Source of the DNA: Amycolatopsis roodepoortensis
GTDB taxonomy: Bacteria > Actinomycetota > Actinomycetes > Mycobacteriales > Pseudonocardiaceae
Length of the DNA: 64,000 bases
Assembly: GCF_014873915.1 (NCBI RefSeq)
Contig: NZ_JADBEJ010000005.1
Span: 930,001-994,000 of the forward strand
Direction of reading: 5' to 3'
The notes beneath the pieces were generated by a model. The model had not been told where the DNA came from. It was given only the letters and a program-made list of their open reading frames with translations, and searched no databases. Positions 9,228-17,313 of the stretch are shown here, one piece after another (position 1 is the first letter of the stretch; each line of letters opens with the position of its first letter). Both the position numbers and the translations under genes were made by a program.

Positions 9228-10679
9228 TCATCGTGGTTCGGCCGCGCACGCCAGGTCGTGCTTCGGGCGCTGACCCGTCAGCAGGAACGTGGTCGCCGCC
9301 GTGTCGGCGCATTTGTTGCCGACGTAGGGATAGACGCCGTGCCCGCCCGCGTCGACGGTGACCATGCGGGCCCGGTCGCCGAACGCGCGCCGCAGTTTCT
9401 CGGCACCCGCCAACGGGGTCGCCGGGTCACGCTGGTTCTGCAGCATCAGCACGGTGGACGGGCCCCGGTCACCGACGCGCACGGGCGGATCGGCGGGCGC
9501 GGACCAGAACGCGCACGGCTGGACGTTGGCCCCGGCGGCGCCGAACATCGGATGCCGGAGCCGATCGATCGCGACGGTGCGCTGATAGGTGCCCACCAAG
9601 CCGGGCCAGCGGGAGTCGTTGCAGATCATGTAATAGCGGCCGGAAACCAGATTCTCCACGCCGGGCACTTCGCCGGGGCCCAGCGGAGGGAGCGGCTGGT
9701 CCTTGTCGAGCGCCTGCCAGATCTTGCCCACGAGCGGCATTCCCGCGTCACTGAAAAGGAAGCCGTACGTCAGCATCCGGAACGTCGGGCCGTCGATGTC
9801 CCGCACGGGCGCCTTGTCCAGCCGCGCGGCGAGGTCGAAGTACTTCGCGGTGACCTGCTCGGGCGTGTTGCCCAGACCGTAGGTGGCCGAGCCGGCCGCG
9901 GCGAACTTGGCGAAGTCCGGGAAACGGTCGTCGAAGCCCTGGGCGTACAGCCGGTCGTTCGCGTAGTCCCAGCCGTCCGGGCCCACGTTGCTGTCGAGCA
10001 TGATCCGGTCGCTGCGCTGCGGATACAGCGTCGTGTACACGGCGCCGAGGTGGGTGCCCCACGAGTAGCCCGCGAAGGAGATCTTCTTCTCTCCCAGCGC
10101 GGCCCGGATGCTGTCCATGTCCCGCGCGGTGTTCGCCGTGCTGACGTGCGGCAGCATCCACGCCGACTTCGAGGTGGCGCATTGCCGGGCGATGGCCTTC
10201 GACTGCTCGGCCCGCTTCGCCACATCGGCGGCGTCGCGCGCATACGGCGGGACGTTGCCCACCGCGCTCTGCTCGGGTGTCAGGTCGCAGGTCACCGGCG
10301 TGCTGTGCGCCATCCCGCGCGGGTCGAACCCGATCAAGTCGTAACTGTCGAGGACGGACTGCGGCATCTTCGCCGTCCTCAGGTCGGCGGGGAACTTCAA
10401 CCCCGCCGACGGGCCACCCGGATTGGTGAGCAGCACGCCGCGACGCTGTCCCGGGTTTTTGCTGGCCAGCCGGGAGATCGCGATGTCGATCCGCTTGCCG
10501 CCAGGGTCGTCGTAATCGAGCGGAACCTTGATCGTCGAACATTCCAGGCCGGGTGCCGCGGCGTCGGCCGGACACGGCCCCCACTTCACTGTCTCCGGTG
10601 CCGCCCCGGCCGGTGCCGCCGCCGCGGCGGCCGCCGCCAGGATGGCGATCGCGAGCGCGATGGACCACGTCTTTCTCAT
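9228..10679 (-). CDS. Secreted alpha/beta hydrolase, tripeptidyl aminopeptidase family
   Basis: A 483-residue exported hydrolase. The signal peptide ends near PAGAAP (residues 1-27). The N-terminal half has the oxyanion region LLTNPGGPSAG, GFDPRGMAHS and the nucleophile elbow GYSWG with Ser206. The C-terminal TAP-like part supplies QNQRDPATPL (Asp) and GGHGVYP (His). This is the Streptomyces TAP/SlpD family, which removes tripeptides from the N-termini of secreted proteins. Ten tandem alanines in the signal peptide are unusual. ATG at 10679 has a good ribosome site (GAGGGG). Likely monocistronic. Confidence 0.92.
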   Translation of the reverse strand: MRKTWSIALAIAILAAAAAAAAPAGAAPETVKWGPCPADAAAPGLECSTIKVPLDYDDPGGKRIDIAISRLASKNPGQRRGVLLTNPGGPSAGLKFPADLRTAKMPQSVLDSYDLIGFDPRGMAHSTPVTCDLTPEQSAVGNVPPYARDAADVAKRAEQSKAIARQCATSKSAWMLPHVSTANTARDMDSIRAALGEKKISFAGYSWGTHLGAVYTTLYPQRSDRIMLDSNVGPDGWDYANDRLYAQGFDDRFPDFAKFAAAGSATYGLGNTPEQVTAKYFDLAARLDKAPVRDIDGPTFRMLTYGFLFSDAGMPLVGKIWQALDKDQPLPPLGPGEVPGVENLVSGRYYMICNDSRWPGLVGTYQRTVAIDRLRHPMFGAAGANVQPCAFWSAPADPPVRVGDRGPSTVLMLQNQRDPATPLAGAEKLRRAFGDRARMVTVDAGGHGVYPYVGNKCADTAATTFLLTGQRPKHDLACAAEPR

Positions 10680-10884
10680 CCGAGACCCCTCTTCCGATCT
10701 GTTGGCGAATCCCCATCCTGTTCACCGGACGGTGAACGCACATCGAGCGCGCGAATGGTTCCTTCATCGCCTTTGGTCGGCCAAAAGGACTAGCCGGAAG
10801 GACGAGGAGACGCGGATGTAGGCGCCCCTTCGCCAGCGGGACCGGGATGGGGAGCGGCAGTCGCGGAGCGCGCGTCGGCAGCCA

Positions 10885-11085
10885 GTGCTATTCCTTGTCG
10901 ACGGCGGGACTTCAAACCTCAACGACCAGGTTTCCTCCGCCTGGAACCGTACGGGCGTGGTCTGGTGCACCTACCTCGACATCAACTACACCGGCGGCAG
11001 GTGGGCGGTCGGCAACTGGCAGGGCAACACGGGCGACTACAGCCGCAAAGACAACATCAGTTCGCTGCGCCGGGGCGCCTGCTGA
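10885..11085 (+). pseudogene. Peptidase-inhibitor I36-type fragment (C-terminal half)
   Basis: The frame reads NLNDQVSSAWNRTGVVWC, then YTGGRWAVGNWQGN and a final Cys. This is the C-terminal half of the small secreted I36-type (beta/gamma-crystallin-like) inhibitors. Signal peptide and first cysteines are missing: the upstream frame is unrelated. It sits 17 bases before a second, also broken, member of the family. Confidence 0.65.
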
Positions 11086-11102
11086 GATCGGAGGTCAAGG
11101 CG

Positions 11103-11395
11103 ATGCGCATCCGGAACGCACTGTGTGCAGCCGTCAGCATCGTGGCCGTGGCCGGGGTCGTACCGGTCGCCACGGCCACGCAGACAACGGGTCGGCGGGT
11201 TCGTATGACGGCTGTCCAGCCGGCTCGTTCTGCGCCTGGGACGGGCGCGGCGGCACGGGCAGGATTCTTGTGACCGAGGTCAGTATCCCCGACCTCGGCG
11301 CCGTTGGCATGGACAATCAGATCTCGTCGATCTGGAACAGAACCGGCGTGGTGTGGTGCGCCTACGATGTACCATCGCCTCTCAACCCCGTGTTG
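11103..11395 (+). pseudogene. Frameshifted I36-type inhibitor gene
   Basis: ATG at 11103, with AGATCGGAGG upstream, begins a signal peptide (MRIRNALCAAVSIVAVAGVV). Around 11185 the reading frame must change to continue as NGSAGSYDGCPAGSFCAWDG and then SSIWNRTGVVWCAYD, which parallels the fragment at 10885-11085. In the original frame translation ends at 11273 in junk. The 3' end of the domain is also missing after WCAYD. So the gene carries both a one-base frameshift and a truncation. Confidence 0.7.
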
Positions 11396-11402
11396 CGCAT
11401 AG

Positions 11403-11561
11403 GGAACAAACGTCGCCGACATCGCTCCCCTTGCATCGACGCAAGCCAAAACGTTGCGCGAGGCAGGGCTGGTCGTAACACACCGCGACGGCAAGGCCGT
11501 CTGGGATCAGTGCACCGCCCTCGGCCTGGACCTGCTCACCACCAACGACACAGCCAAGTGA
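11403..11561 (+). pseudogene. C-terminal fragment of an ArsR-like regulator
   Basis: The frame from 11403 to the stop at 11559 reads STQAKTLREAGLVVTHRDGK and then VWDQCTALGLDLL. This matches the recognition helix and wing of an ArsR/SmtB winged-helix regulator. A stop codon lies directly before it at 11400, so the N-terminal half is gone. It lies in series with other fragments that share no common origin. Confidence 0.6.
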
Positions 11562-11608
11562 GTGATGCCGTCGTGTGGTGGGCCATGTAGGGTCCGACCG
11601 CTCGTGAC

Positions 11609-11775
11609 ATGTCGATCTTGCGCGACCTGGGCGTTCTCGTTTGTCTCACGGTGACACCACCATGATCAGTCTCAAACTCATGGCAATTCCTCGGCCATGA
11701 ATGAGCCCGAGGGCTGCGGCGACCGCGGCAGCTGGGCCAGCCGCCTGCCCGAAGGTCCTGCTCGCGGTAGAAGCG
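11609..11775 (+). repeat. Diverged direct repeat, copy A
   Basis: About 165 bases that recur at 13244-13425 in the same orientation at an estimated 75-80% identity by eye with small gaps. The best conserved blocks are GACCTGGGCGTTCTCG, TTGTCTCACGGT and ACCATGATCAGTCTCAAACT, and near the right end CCGAAGGTCCT. No coding frame is evident. Copies A and B bracket the two minus-strand genes at 11845-12258 and 12411-12923. Confidence 0.75.
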
Positions 11776-11844
11776 GACGTTGGTCAGGGATCGACGGTGT
11801 GGTGTCCATGGATGCTCATGGTGTGCGCTGGTGCCGTGGTTGAC

Positions 11845-12258
11845 TTAGGCGAGGTCTTCGAAGGAGTCCTCGCCAGGGCGCCAGCACATCCATTGGCCGT
11901 CGGTGAAGCCGGTCAGGTTTGCGATCTCGGGTCCGGTGAGTTCGGCCGGTGTCGGGTGCAGGGCGAGCCTGCCCGTGTCGAGCTCGATGCTCAGTCCCGT
12001 ACCGGTCGCTTCCTTGGTGGAGACGACCGTTGCGGTGATCAGGGATCGCAGCGCATCGGCATATCCGGGGCCGCCGTCGGCGTACGTGCCGTTGACAACG
12101 GTGACCGTCGGCATGGCGTCGCAAGTGAGAACGGGCAAGTCGCCGCAGGGCCGATCGAAGTGCAGCTGGACGTAGTCGTACATAAAGTTCACGGAGTACA
12201 GCCGAGACCCGACCAGCCTGCCCAACAACTCGTTCGGCACATACCTGCGCGCTGCCAT
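11845..12258 (-). CDS. Hypothetical protein, possible immunity or accessory protein
   Basis: A 137-residue soluble protein starting at ATG 12258 (MAARRYVPNELLGRLVG). It has LYSVNFMYDYVQLHFD near the N-terminus and the segment HPTPAELTGPEIANLTGF toward the end. I know this ending from small uncharacterised actinobacterial proteins but cannot name a family. It lies downstream of a SUKH-type gene on the same strand, inside the repeat-bracketed cassette, which suggests a toxin-immunity role. Longer in-frame starts up to 12333 exist but look less protein-like. Confidence 0.6.
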   Translation of the reverse strand: MAARRYVPNELLGRLVGSRLYSVNFMYDYVQLHFDRPCGDLPVLTCDAMPTVTVVNGTYADGGPGYADALRSLITATVVSTKEATGTGLSIELDTGRLALHPTPAELTGPEIANLTGFTDGQWMCWRPGEDSFEDLA

Positions 12259-12410
12259 GTCGCCATAATGCAGGAGCTCCCTCTCGCGTTCTCGCGCATG
12301 GCCCACCTCGACGACGTGTTGGCGACCAGTCAAGAAGCAGCAGTTGACAACCTCTGCTCCTGGGTCGAGCGCATGGCCGCACGTCGATATGCTGTCAGTG
12401 TCGTCTCCGA

Positions 12411-12923
12411 CTATCTGATGAACTCGACTTCGGTCAATGGCCCCGTGAAAGGCCCATAAAAATCGTGGTCAAGCACTCCAGTAAATGACTGGAGCAGAAA
12501 TTTCGAGAAACCGCCATCATATTCCCAGCAGTAATCTATTTCGTCGCCGACGACGACCTTCCACCCGTCCGGGTCACCTTGAGTCAACCAGTAGCACTGC
12601 TCCCCGTTAACGTTATTTCCCCAGCACAGCAGCCCACCCACCTCTGGATACACTGGGTGCGGATACAGCGAAGGGAACTCGAACGCAAGTTCACTAAGGG
12701 ATTTGGTTCGCGTTTGCGCATCCAACAGGAGATTGTGGTCGGGATCAACACACGATGGATGGGCAACCCTCAGGTACTGATTCACGAACAATGCGGGATA
12801 TCTGTCGGAGAACATTTTGTAGTCTGCGGGAAGTCCAGTGCCGAGCTTGGCCTCGACGTCGTCCCAGTCCACCGCCGTCGGCTGAATGGACGGCACCCCC
12901 AGCAACGAGAAAAGTTCGTCCAC
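12411..12923 (-). CDS. SUKH (SMI1/KNR4) family immunity-type protein
   Basis: About 170 residues from a GTG at 12923 (VDELFSLLG), which has GGGG five bases upstream; an ATG at 13001 is an alternative. It shows the SUKH pattern: WDDVEAKLGTGLPADYKMF at the front, FVNQYLRVAHP, then LLCWGNNVNGEQCYWLTQG and a C-terminal LLQSFTGVL helix. SUKH proteins neutralise toxins delivered by RHS and other polymorphic toxin systems. Its codon use is visibly more AT-rich than the neighbours, a sign of transfer. No toxin gene lies beside it, so it may be an orphan immunity gene. Confidence 0.8.
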   Translation of the reverse strand: MDELFSLLGVPSIQPTAVDWDDVEAKLGTGLPADYKMFSDRYPALFVNQYLRVAHPSCVDPDHNLLLDAQTRTKSLSELAFEFPSLYPHPVYPEVGGLLCWGNNVNGEQCYWLTQGDPDGWKVVVGDEIDYCWEYDGGFSKFLLQSFTGVLDHDFYGPFTGPLTEVEFIR

Positions 12924-13243
12924 AGTTACCCCAGTCGTCGTATGCCCCTGTGGCACCTCGATGTCGATTACAGCATGCGCGCCGGCAGTTCCATGCGACA
13001 CGCCGGGGTGCCGGGAGGCCCAGCGCGCGGGCGAGGGCTGAGATGACCGCGACAGCGTGGCGGGGCAGGCTCTGGTCGGCCAGACGGCTGCCAGCGCGAG
13101 GAAGCCGACAAGATCGTGCTCGGCTCCGGCGAGGAGACGCCGTAAATCAGCGCCAGGTAACTCGATCGCCGGACTGTCGTTCAGCTCGGCGTCGACGGCG
13201 CGTCGCGGACTCCCACTCGAACCTCAGAATTGCAGGTTCTCAC
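12924..13243. other. Decayed region between the SUKH gene and repeat B
   Basis: No intact gene. On the minus strand the stretch 13030-13180 reads protein-like pieces in two frames: ELPGADLRRLLAGAEHDLVG with FLALAAVWP in one, then DQSLPRHAVAVISALARALG one base out of phase. This looks like a frameshifted gene remnant of unknown family. Confidence 0.4.
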
Positions 13244-13425
13244 TGCTCGTGACATGGCGAGCTTATGCGACCTGGGCGTTCTCGGATTGTCTCACGGTAG
13301 CGTCACCATGATCAGTCTCAAACTCTTGGCAATCCTCGGCTGGGTGAGCCTGCGGCCGCAGAGACTGGGCAGTGTGGGCTGGTCCAGCCGCTCGTCCGAA
13401 GGTCCTCATCGCGGCATGGCGGGAC
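13244..13425 (+). repeat. Diverged direct repeat, copy B
   Basis: Partner of the repeat at 11609-11775, same orientation. Shared landmarks include GCTCGTGACATG, GACCTGGGCGTTCTCG, ACCATGATCAGTCTCAAACT and CCGAAGGTCCT. It ends about 115 bases before an NB-ARC gene fragment. It could mark a recombination or duplication boundary, or an old regulatory region copied together with a gene. Confidence 0.75.
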
Positions 13426-13540
13426 GCTCGTGGCGTTGACATTTCGTTCTGACCGACAACTACTGGCGGGCCGATACTCCATCAGTGTGGTGGTGGATTC
13501 GCGCGTCACCTCTTGAGCGGGATCAGGTCAGACTGGATGG

Positions 13541-13840
13541 GTGGGTGATCAGCGCGGCGTGGGCAACACAAACAGCGAGTCGGGGGCCGGATTGGCAGGG
13601 CAAGCGGGCCGTATCGGGCAGGCCGTCATATCCGGGCTTGGTCAGGGCAGTGCGCTGGTGCCGCGGCAGTTGCCTGCACCGGTGCGAGACTTCACCGGCC
13701 GCGAGAACCAGGTGGCCGCGCTGAACGATGTGCGGCCGAACGACACCGTCGTCTTGAGCACAGTGGCTGTCGTAGACGGCACCGGCGGAGTGGGCAAAAC
13801 CAGCCTGGTCACCCACTGGGCCGGGCACAGACGTACCTAG
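13541..13840 (+). pseudogene. 5' fragment of an NB-ARC/STAND ATPase gene
   Basis: From GTG 13541 the frame reads an N-terminal leader, then VPRQLPAPVRDFTGRENQV, the typical entry of actinobacterial NB-ARC proteins, and a Walker A motif DGTGGVGKTSLVTHWAG near residue 85. It stops after HRRT at 13840, where the next unrelated fragment begins on the other strand. Complete relatives run to 700 or more residues with TPR repeats. This is a truncated remnant. Confidence 0.7.
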
Positions 13841-14245
13841 TCAGTCGGCCAGTGCACGCAGTTTCGGCACCGGAATGCGATTGCCGTAGGAAACGACAGT
13901 GCGCTGCCCGTTTTCGCCGAGTCAGGTCAGCAGCGCCGATCCGCCTGGCACGCTTCCTTCGATGAGGTCTGGCTCGCCGGGTGGCGGCAACGGGCTTACG
14001 ACCTTGATGGACAGGCCGAGGATTTCGGTCCAGAAGTAGTCGTCGAGCGGCGGCCCGGCGGGGTCGAGGGTCAGTGCCGACGCGGCGGCTGCTTTGCCCT
14101 TCGCGACGGCGGTGGACCAGAAGGGGGTGCGCGTCCCGGGCAAGCCGCTGTCGGTGCGGAGGCATGTGAGGTCGCCGGCGGCGAATATGCCCGGCACCGC
14201 GGTGGCGCAGGCCTGGTCGATGCCGATGCCGTGGGGGGTCTGCCC
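13841..14245 (-). pseudogene. C-terminal fragment of an FAD-dependent reductase with an in-frame stop
   Basis: The minus strand reads VPGIFAAGDLTCLR (the FAD-binding GD motif of pyridine-nucleotide disulphide oxidoreductases), then WSTAVAKGKAAA and DDYFWTEILGLSIKV, as in ferredoxin or rubredoxin reductases. It continues past a TGA at about 13925 as LGENGQRTVVSYGNRIPVPK to a natural stop at 13841. The TGA stands where a TGG tryptophan would fit, so it looks like a nonsense mutation. The N-terminal two thirds are absent, replaced near 14245 by a different gene piece. Confidence 0.7.
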
Positions 14246-14249
14246 GGTT

Positions 14250-14540
14250 CCCGTTCCGGAAGCAGTGGCCGGAGACAGCCCACGACGGGTGACAGCCTCG
14301 CGGCCGATGCGGCCCACTCGACGGTAGCTGCCTTCAGTGCCTCGAGTACCGACCCGAGCGGGACGGGATCGGCCAGTCGCGCGCAACGCGCCTCGATCAC
14401 AATGGAGTCCTGGCGTTCGCGACTGGCGAGCCTGCCGAGCAAGGTCGTCTGCCCGGCGCCGGTTCACCGTCGACCACGACGAAGGCGGCAGGCCGGTCGA
14501 CCTCCTTGACCACCTCGGGCCACTCCGGACGGCCCGTCAT
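14250..14540 (-). pseudogene. 5' fragment of a LuxR-type (LAL) ATPase with a frameshift in Walker A
   Basis: ATG 14540 overlaps the upstream stop by one base (TGATG). The protein starts MTGRPEWPEVVKEV and AAFVVVDGEP, then loses one base inside the P-loop; the shifted frame continues GAGQTTLLGRLASRERQ and IVIEARCARLADPVPLGS. This is the N-terminal AAA region of large LuxR-family regulators. It ends near 14250 at the junction with the reductase fragment. Frameshift plus truncation make it non-functional. Confidence 0.65.
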
Positions 14541-14944
14541 CAGTGAGGCCGTGCCAGGTCGACAAGACAGTCGAACAGGACCTCCGCCGCGTCGCGCACC
14601 GCTTGCGAGGTGGCGTCGAACGTTGCGATGGCTCCGGAGAGCTGCTCCCAGGCAGGCCTGCCTACCGCCCGGGCGATCACGGCCCTGACCGCGGCCGGTT
14701 CGCCGGGCAGCGAGCGCAACGCGTCCTGTCCCGCGCTGAGCCCGCTACCCGGCGCGAGTGCGTCGAGGCAACGCGCGAGGACCTCGCCGATGAGCCGGAT
14801 CGCCACCGGACGCGAGGAACCCCTTAGGTACGGGGCGACGTCCGGCATGGTGGCCATCCGGTGCGCCACACCCGCCACCATGCGCTCCCTGACCAGGCGC
14901 AACTCGAGAGCGGACACCACAGGCTCCTGGACTCGCTTCGGCAC
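14540..14944 (-). CDS. Small helical protein of unknown function
   Basis: A 134-residue, helix-rich soluble protein from GTG 14944 (VPKRVQEPVVSALELRL), preceded by AAGGGAAG. The pattern of an N-terminal RERMVAGVAHRMATMPD segment and a long central helix resembles PucR/RsbR-like N-terminal domains, but I cannot assign it. It was probably translationally coupled to the broken LuxR-type ATPase downstream, so its partner is lost and it may itself be a leftover. Confidence 0.5.
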   Translation of the reverse strand: MPKRVQEPVVSALELRLVRERMVAGVAHRMATMPDVAPYLRGSSRPVAIRLIGEVLARCLDALAPGSGLSAGQDALRSLPGEPAAVRAVIARAVGRPAWEQLSGAIATFDATSQAVRDAAEVLFDCLVDLARPH

Positions 14945-15071
14945 GGTCTTCCCTTCGGCAGGCAGTCTCTACACCTTCTACCTGGGCGATGGGCACTGAC
15001 CAGCACAGAGGCGATAAGTAAGTACCCTGAGCAATTCGGCTCACCCGTTGCTGACCAGCGTTCACACGTTC

Positions 15072-15917
15072 CTATATGGCGTTCGCAGCGTTGTTGCGCT
15101 TGAACTCGGACCAGCCGCCGTCGTCCTGGGCGAGGCCAGGGTTCGCACCGAAGAAAACGCTCTTGGCGGTCTGGTCGCCGGCGAGGTGATAGTGCAACCA
15201 AGCGGTCACGGCGCCCACCAGCCGGTAGCGAGTCTCCCCTTGAAGGAAGTGGGTGGCATCCTTTAGCTGGCCGTACACCGCAGGCACTTGATCGCAGGCC
15301 AAGAACCTGCTGTGGACATAGAACGCGGGGACGACGGTGTCAGCCTGGCCGGACACGAAAAGTGCCGGGCCGTGCAGCTTGTTCACGTTGCCCTGCGGTC
15401 CCGGCATGATCGGGATGACGGTTTTGACCAACGGGTCCGCGCCCGCGGCGATCGCGCCGCCCCCGCCCTGGGAATGCCCGGCGGCCGCGATGCGGCGGGC
15501 ATCGATCCTGCCGTGGAAAACGCTGCCCTCACGCGAGTTCTCCGCGATCAGGTACTTCGCTCCGTCGAGCATTTCCTTCCCCGAGCCAGACTGACCGGTG
15601 TTCGCCGCCGCGACGACATAGCCCCAGCTCGCGAGATGGGTGAACAGGAGTTCGTACTGTTCGACCGTCGCACCGGTGCCGTTTCCCCAAATCAACACCG
15701 GGTGAGTGGAAGCATCACCCCTGAGGTCCGCCGGGTAGTAAAGCGTGTGCGCGGTGCCGCCCGCGGCCTTGACGGACCCGTGTGGACCCTTTTTTTCGAA
15801 GTCACGGGCGCCGATCGAGTAATTCTGCGGCGCGGCAATGGACACCGCGGGAGTCAGAGCGACCGCGGCGGTCACGGCCGTCGCGGTCAGGAAAGCCCGG
15901 CGGGTGAATGAACGCAT
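15072..15917 (-). CDS. Tat-exported alpha/beta hydrolase (cutinase/PET-hydrolase-like lipase fold)
   Basis: A 281-residue protein from ATG 15917 with a strong ribosome site (GGAGGAAAC). The N-terminus has a twin-arginine pattern (SFTRRAFLTATAV) and a signal region to SIAAP. The hydrolase core shows HPVLIWGNGTGATVEQY, GYVVAAANTGQSG and the nucleophile elbow AGHSQGGGG, then FVSGQADTVVP (Asp) and ATHFLQGE (His). The layout matches actinobacterial polyester-hydrolase/chlorophyllase-like enzymes. Substrate unknown. Single gene. Confidence 0.85.
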   Translation of the reverse strand: MRSFTRRAFLTATAVTAAVALTPAVSIAAPQNYSIGARDFEKKGPHGSVKAAGGTAHTLYYPADLRGDASTHPVLIWGNGTGATVEQYELLFTHLASWGYVVAAANTGQSGSGKEMLDGAKYLIAENSREGSVFHGRIDARRIAAAGHSQGGGGAIAAGADPLVKTVIPIMPGPQGNVNKLHGPALFVSGQADTVVPAFYVHSRFLACDQVPAVYGQLKDATHFLQGETRYRLVGAVTAWLHYHLAGDQTAKSVFFGANPGLAQDDGGWSEFKRNNAANAI

Positions 15918-16125
15918 GTTTCCTCCGGTGAGAACAATGGAGTCGTCGAGGCACCGACAAATCCCGAAATGACCTATCAACGCAGGGGCGTTGTCTTCCG
16001 CGCGATGGAATCAGGATGACGTCGTGAACCTAGCGCCGAGTGTTTCGCCGGACCAGGTTTCTGTGAACGTCCGCGTCGACCGGGCAGAGAAGCCCAGGTC
16101 GGCGTCCACTGTTCACAGAATTACC

Positions 16126-17013
16126 TCACCAGTCCCAGCACGCGCCCTGGATGCCGGGGCCCAGATCACGCATTGCCAACGTGAGCATGCGAGTGGACCC
16201 GATACTCAGTGGGGTTCCCTTACGCTGGGGGCCCGAGAGCGCCCGCTGTTCGTACGCGCGCACCCGTTTCGGTACCCGCGGACCGAACTGGACCTGGCAG
16301 AGGTATTCCGCGGCCGGTCTCGTGAAGCGCCGGTGGTAATGGTCGAGACGGGCGCCGGGCGGGAATCGGATCTCGTAGTCCAGGGCCGTCACCTCGCCCA
16401 CCGCGAGCGTGCGGTCCAGCAGCATCTCGCCCGCGACCATCCCGCTGCCGGTGTCCACATGGACCCGGCCCAGCCGCGCACACCGGACGTCGCGGTAAAC
16501 CGGCTCCTCGCCGAGCGGATTGTCGGCCTGGTAGTAGGTCATCAGCCGGTCGACCCCGTCGGTCTGGGCTTCGGCGACGAGCCGGACGTGCAGTGACTGT
16601 TCGCGTCCGAACTCGTCGAGCACCATGCGATCGTGGACCGACCAGAAGGACAGCTGCCCGTCCGGCGGCGGACGCAGGTCTTCCGGCAGCGTCCGGAGAT
16701 CGGGCCATAGCCGCCGTCGCTCGATGCGGCTCGCGGGCGGCCCGAGCCAGCGGCCGCGTGGTGCCCGGGGGCCGAGCTGGGAGATCAGCGCGCCTGGCGG
16801 GAGCCCCAATACGAGTTCCAGCTGGGTCACCGCGTGCAGTGATGTCTCGCGTTCCGGCTGTGAACGGCCGCGCCGCCAGTAGGACAAAGCCGAGCGCGAC
16901 AGTCGCACTCCACGGGTGGCGAGATGGTGTTGAAGTCGTTCCAAGGACAGCCCGGACTCGTCGATCGCAGCGTCCAGCGTGATCGCGAACGGTCCGGGAA
17001 ACGGCGGCGTCAC
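16126..17013 (-). CDS. Helix-turn-helix protein with a C-terminal ligand-like domain
   Basis: A 295-residue protein from GTG 17013. The N-terminus is an XRE-like helix-turn-helix: DAAIDESGLSLERLQHHLA, LSRSALSYWRRGRSQPER, HAVTQLELVLGLPPGAL (residues 12-75). A beta-rich region follows (LSFWSVHDRMVLDEFGRE; VYRDVRCARLGRVHVDTG; YHRRFTRPAAEYLCQVQFG). Such proteins are common in Pseudonocardiales and presumably act as regulators; no ligand is known to me. A longer in-frame N-terminus to 17271 overlaps a pseudogene and is rejected. Confidence 0.8.
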   Translation of the reverse strand: MTPPFPGPFAITLDAAIDESGLSLERLQHHLATRGVRLSRSALSYWRRGRSQPERETSLHAVTQLELVLGLPPGALISQLGPRAPRGRWLGPPASRIERRRLWPDLRTLPEDLRPPPDGQLSFWSVHDRMVLDEFGREQSLHVRLVAEAQTDGVDRLMTYYQADNPLGEEPVYRDVRCARLGRVHVDTGSGMVAGEMLLDRTLAVGEVTALDYEIRFPPGARLDHYHRRFTRPAAEYLCQVQFGPRVPKRVRAYEQRALSGPQRKGTPLSIGSTRMLTLAMRDLGPGIQGACWDW

Positions 17014-17167
17014 CCCTTCATCATGATCACCGGACCACCCAGCCGGAACCGACGAAAGTCGGTGGGCCACCGGCCTGCGTCCAGTGGCCCACCGAGGAGG
17101 GTCGTCGGTCAAGAACCGAGGAACGACACGTTCAGCAGCTTGTTCGGCGAACCGCTGCCCGCGTTCG

Positions 17168-17283
17168 TGATGACCCCGGCCGAGGGCATGGCCTGGCAGG
17201 CCATCGCCCCACCCGGTGCGACGATCGACGGAGTGATCGCCGTCAAGAACGGGTCCCTCTACCGACTCCAACCACAGAAATAA
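17168..17283 (+). pseudogene. Remnant of the membrane-protein tail found at 3666-5321
   Basis: The frame reads AEGMAWQAIAPPGATIDGVI and AVKNGSLYRLQPQK. The C-terminus of the 3666-5321 protein reads EGMAWQAVAPPGTAIGGVIA and VKEGKLYKI. About two thirds of 33 residues agree. No membrane segments precede it, so only the 3' end of a paralogue remains. Confidence 0.7.
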
Positions 17284-17313
17284 GCGCAGCCGGGCAACCG
17301 TGGCGAAAGCGAG

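Noticed and set aside
11561..13540. Insertion sequence between the direct repeats
   Set aside because: No transposase frame or short terminal inverted repeats with target duplications were seen; the direct repeats are long and diverged, unlike an IS.
16126..17271. Longer form of the helix-turn-helix protein starting at 17271
   Set aside because: The extra 86 residues lie antisense to the conserved membrane-protein remnant at 17168-17283 and have no domain; GTG 17013 starts just before the HTH.
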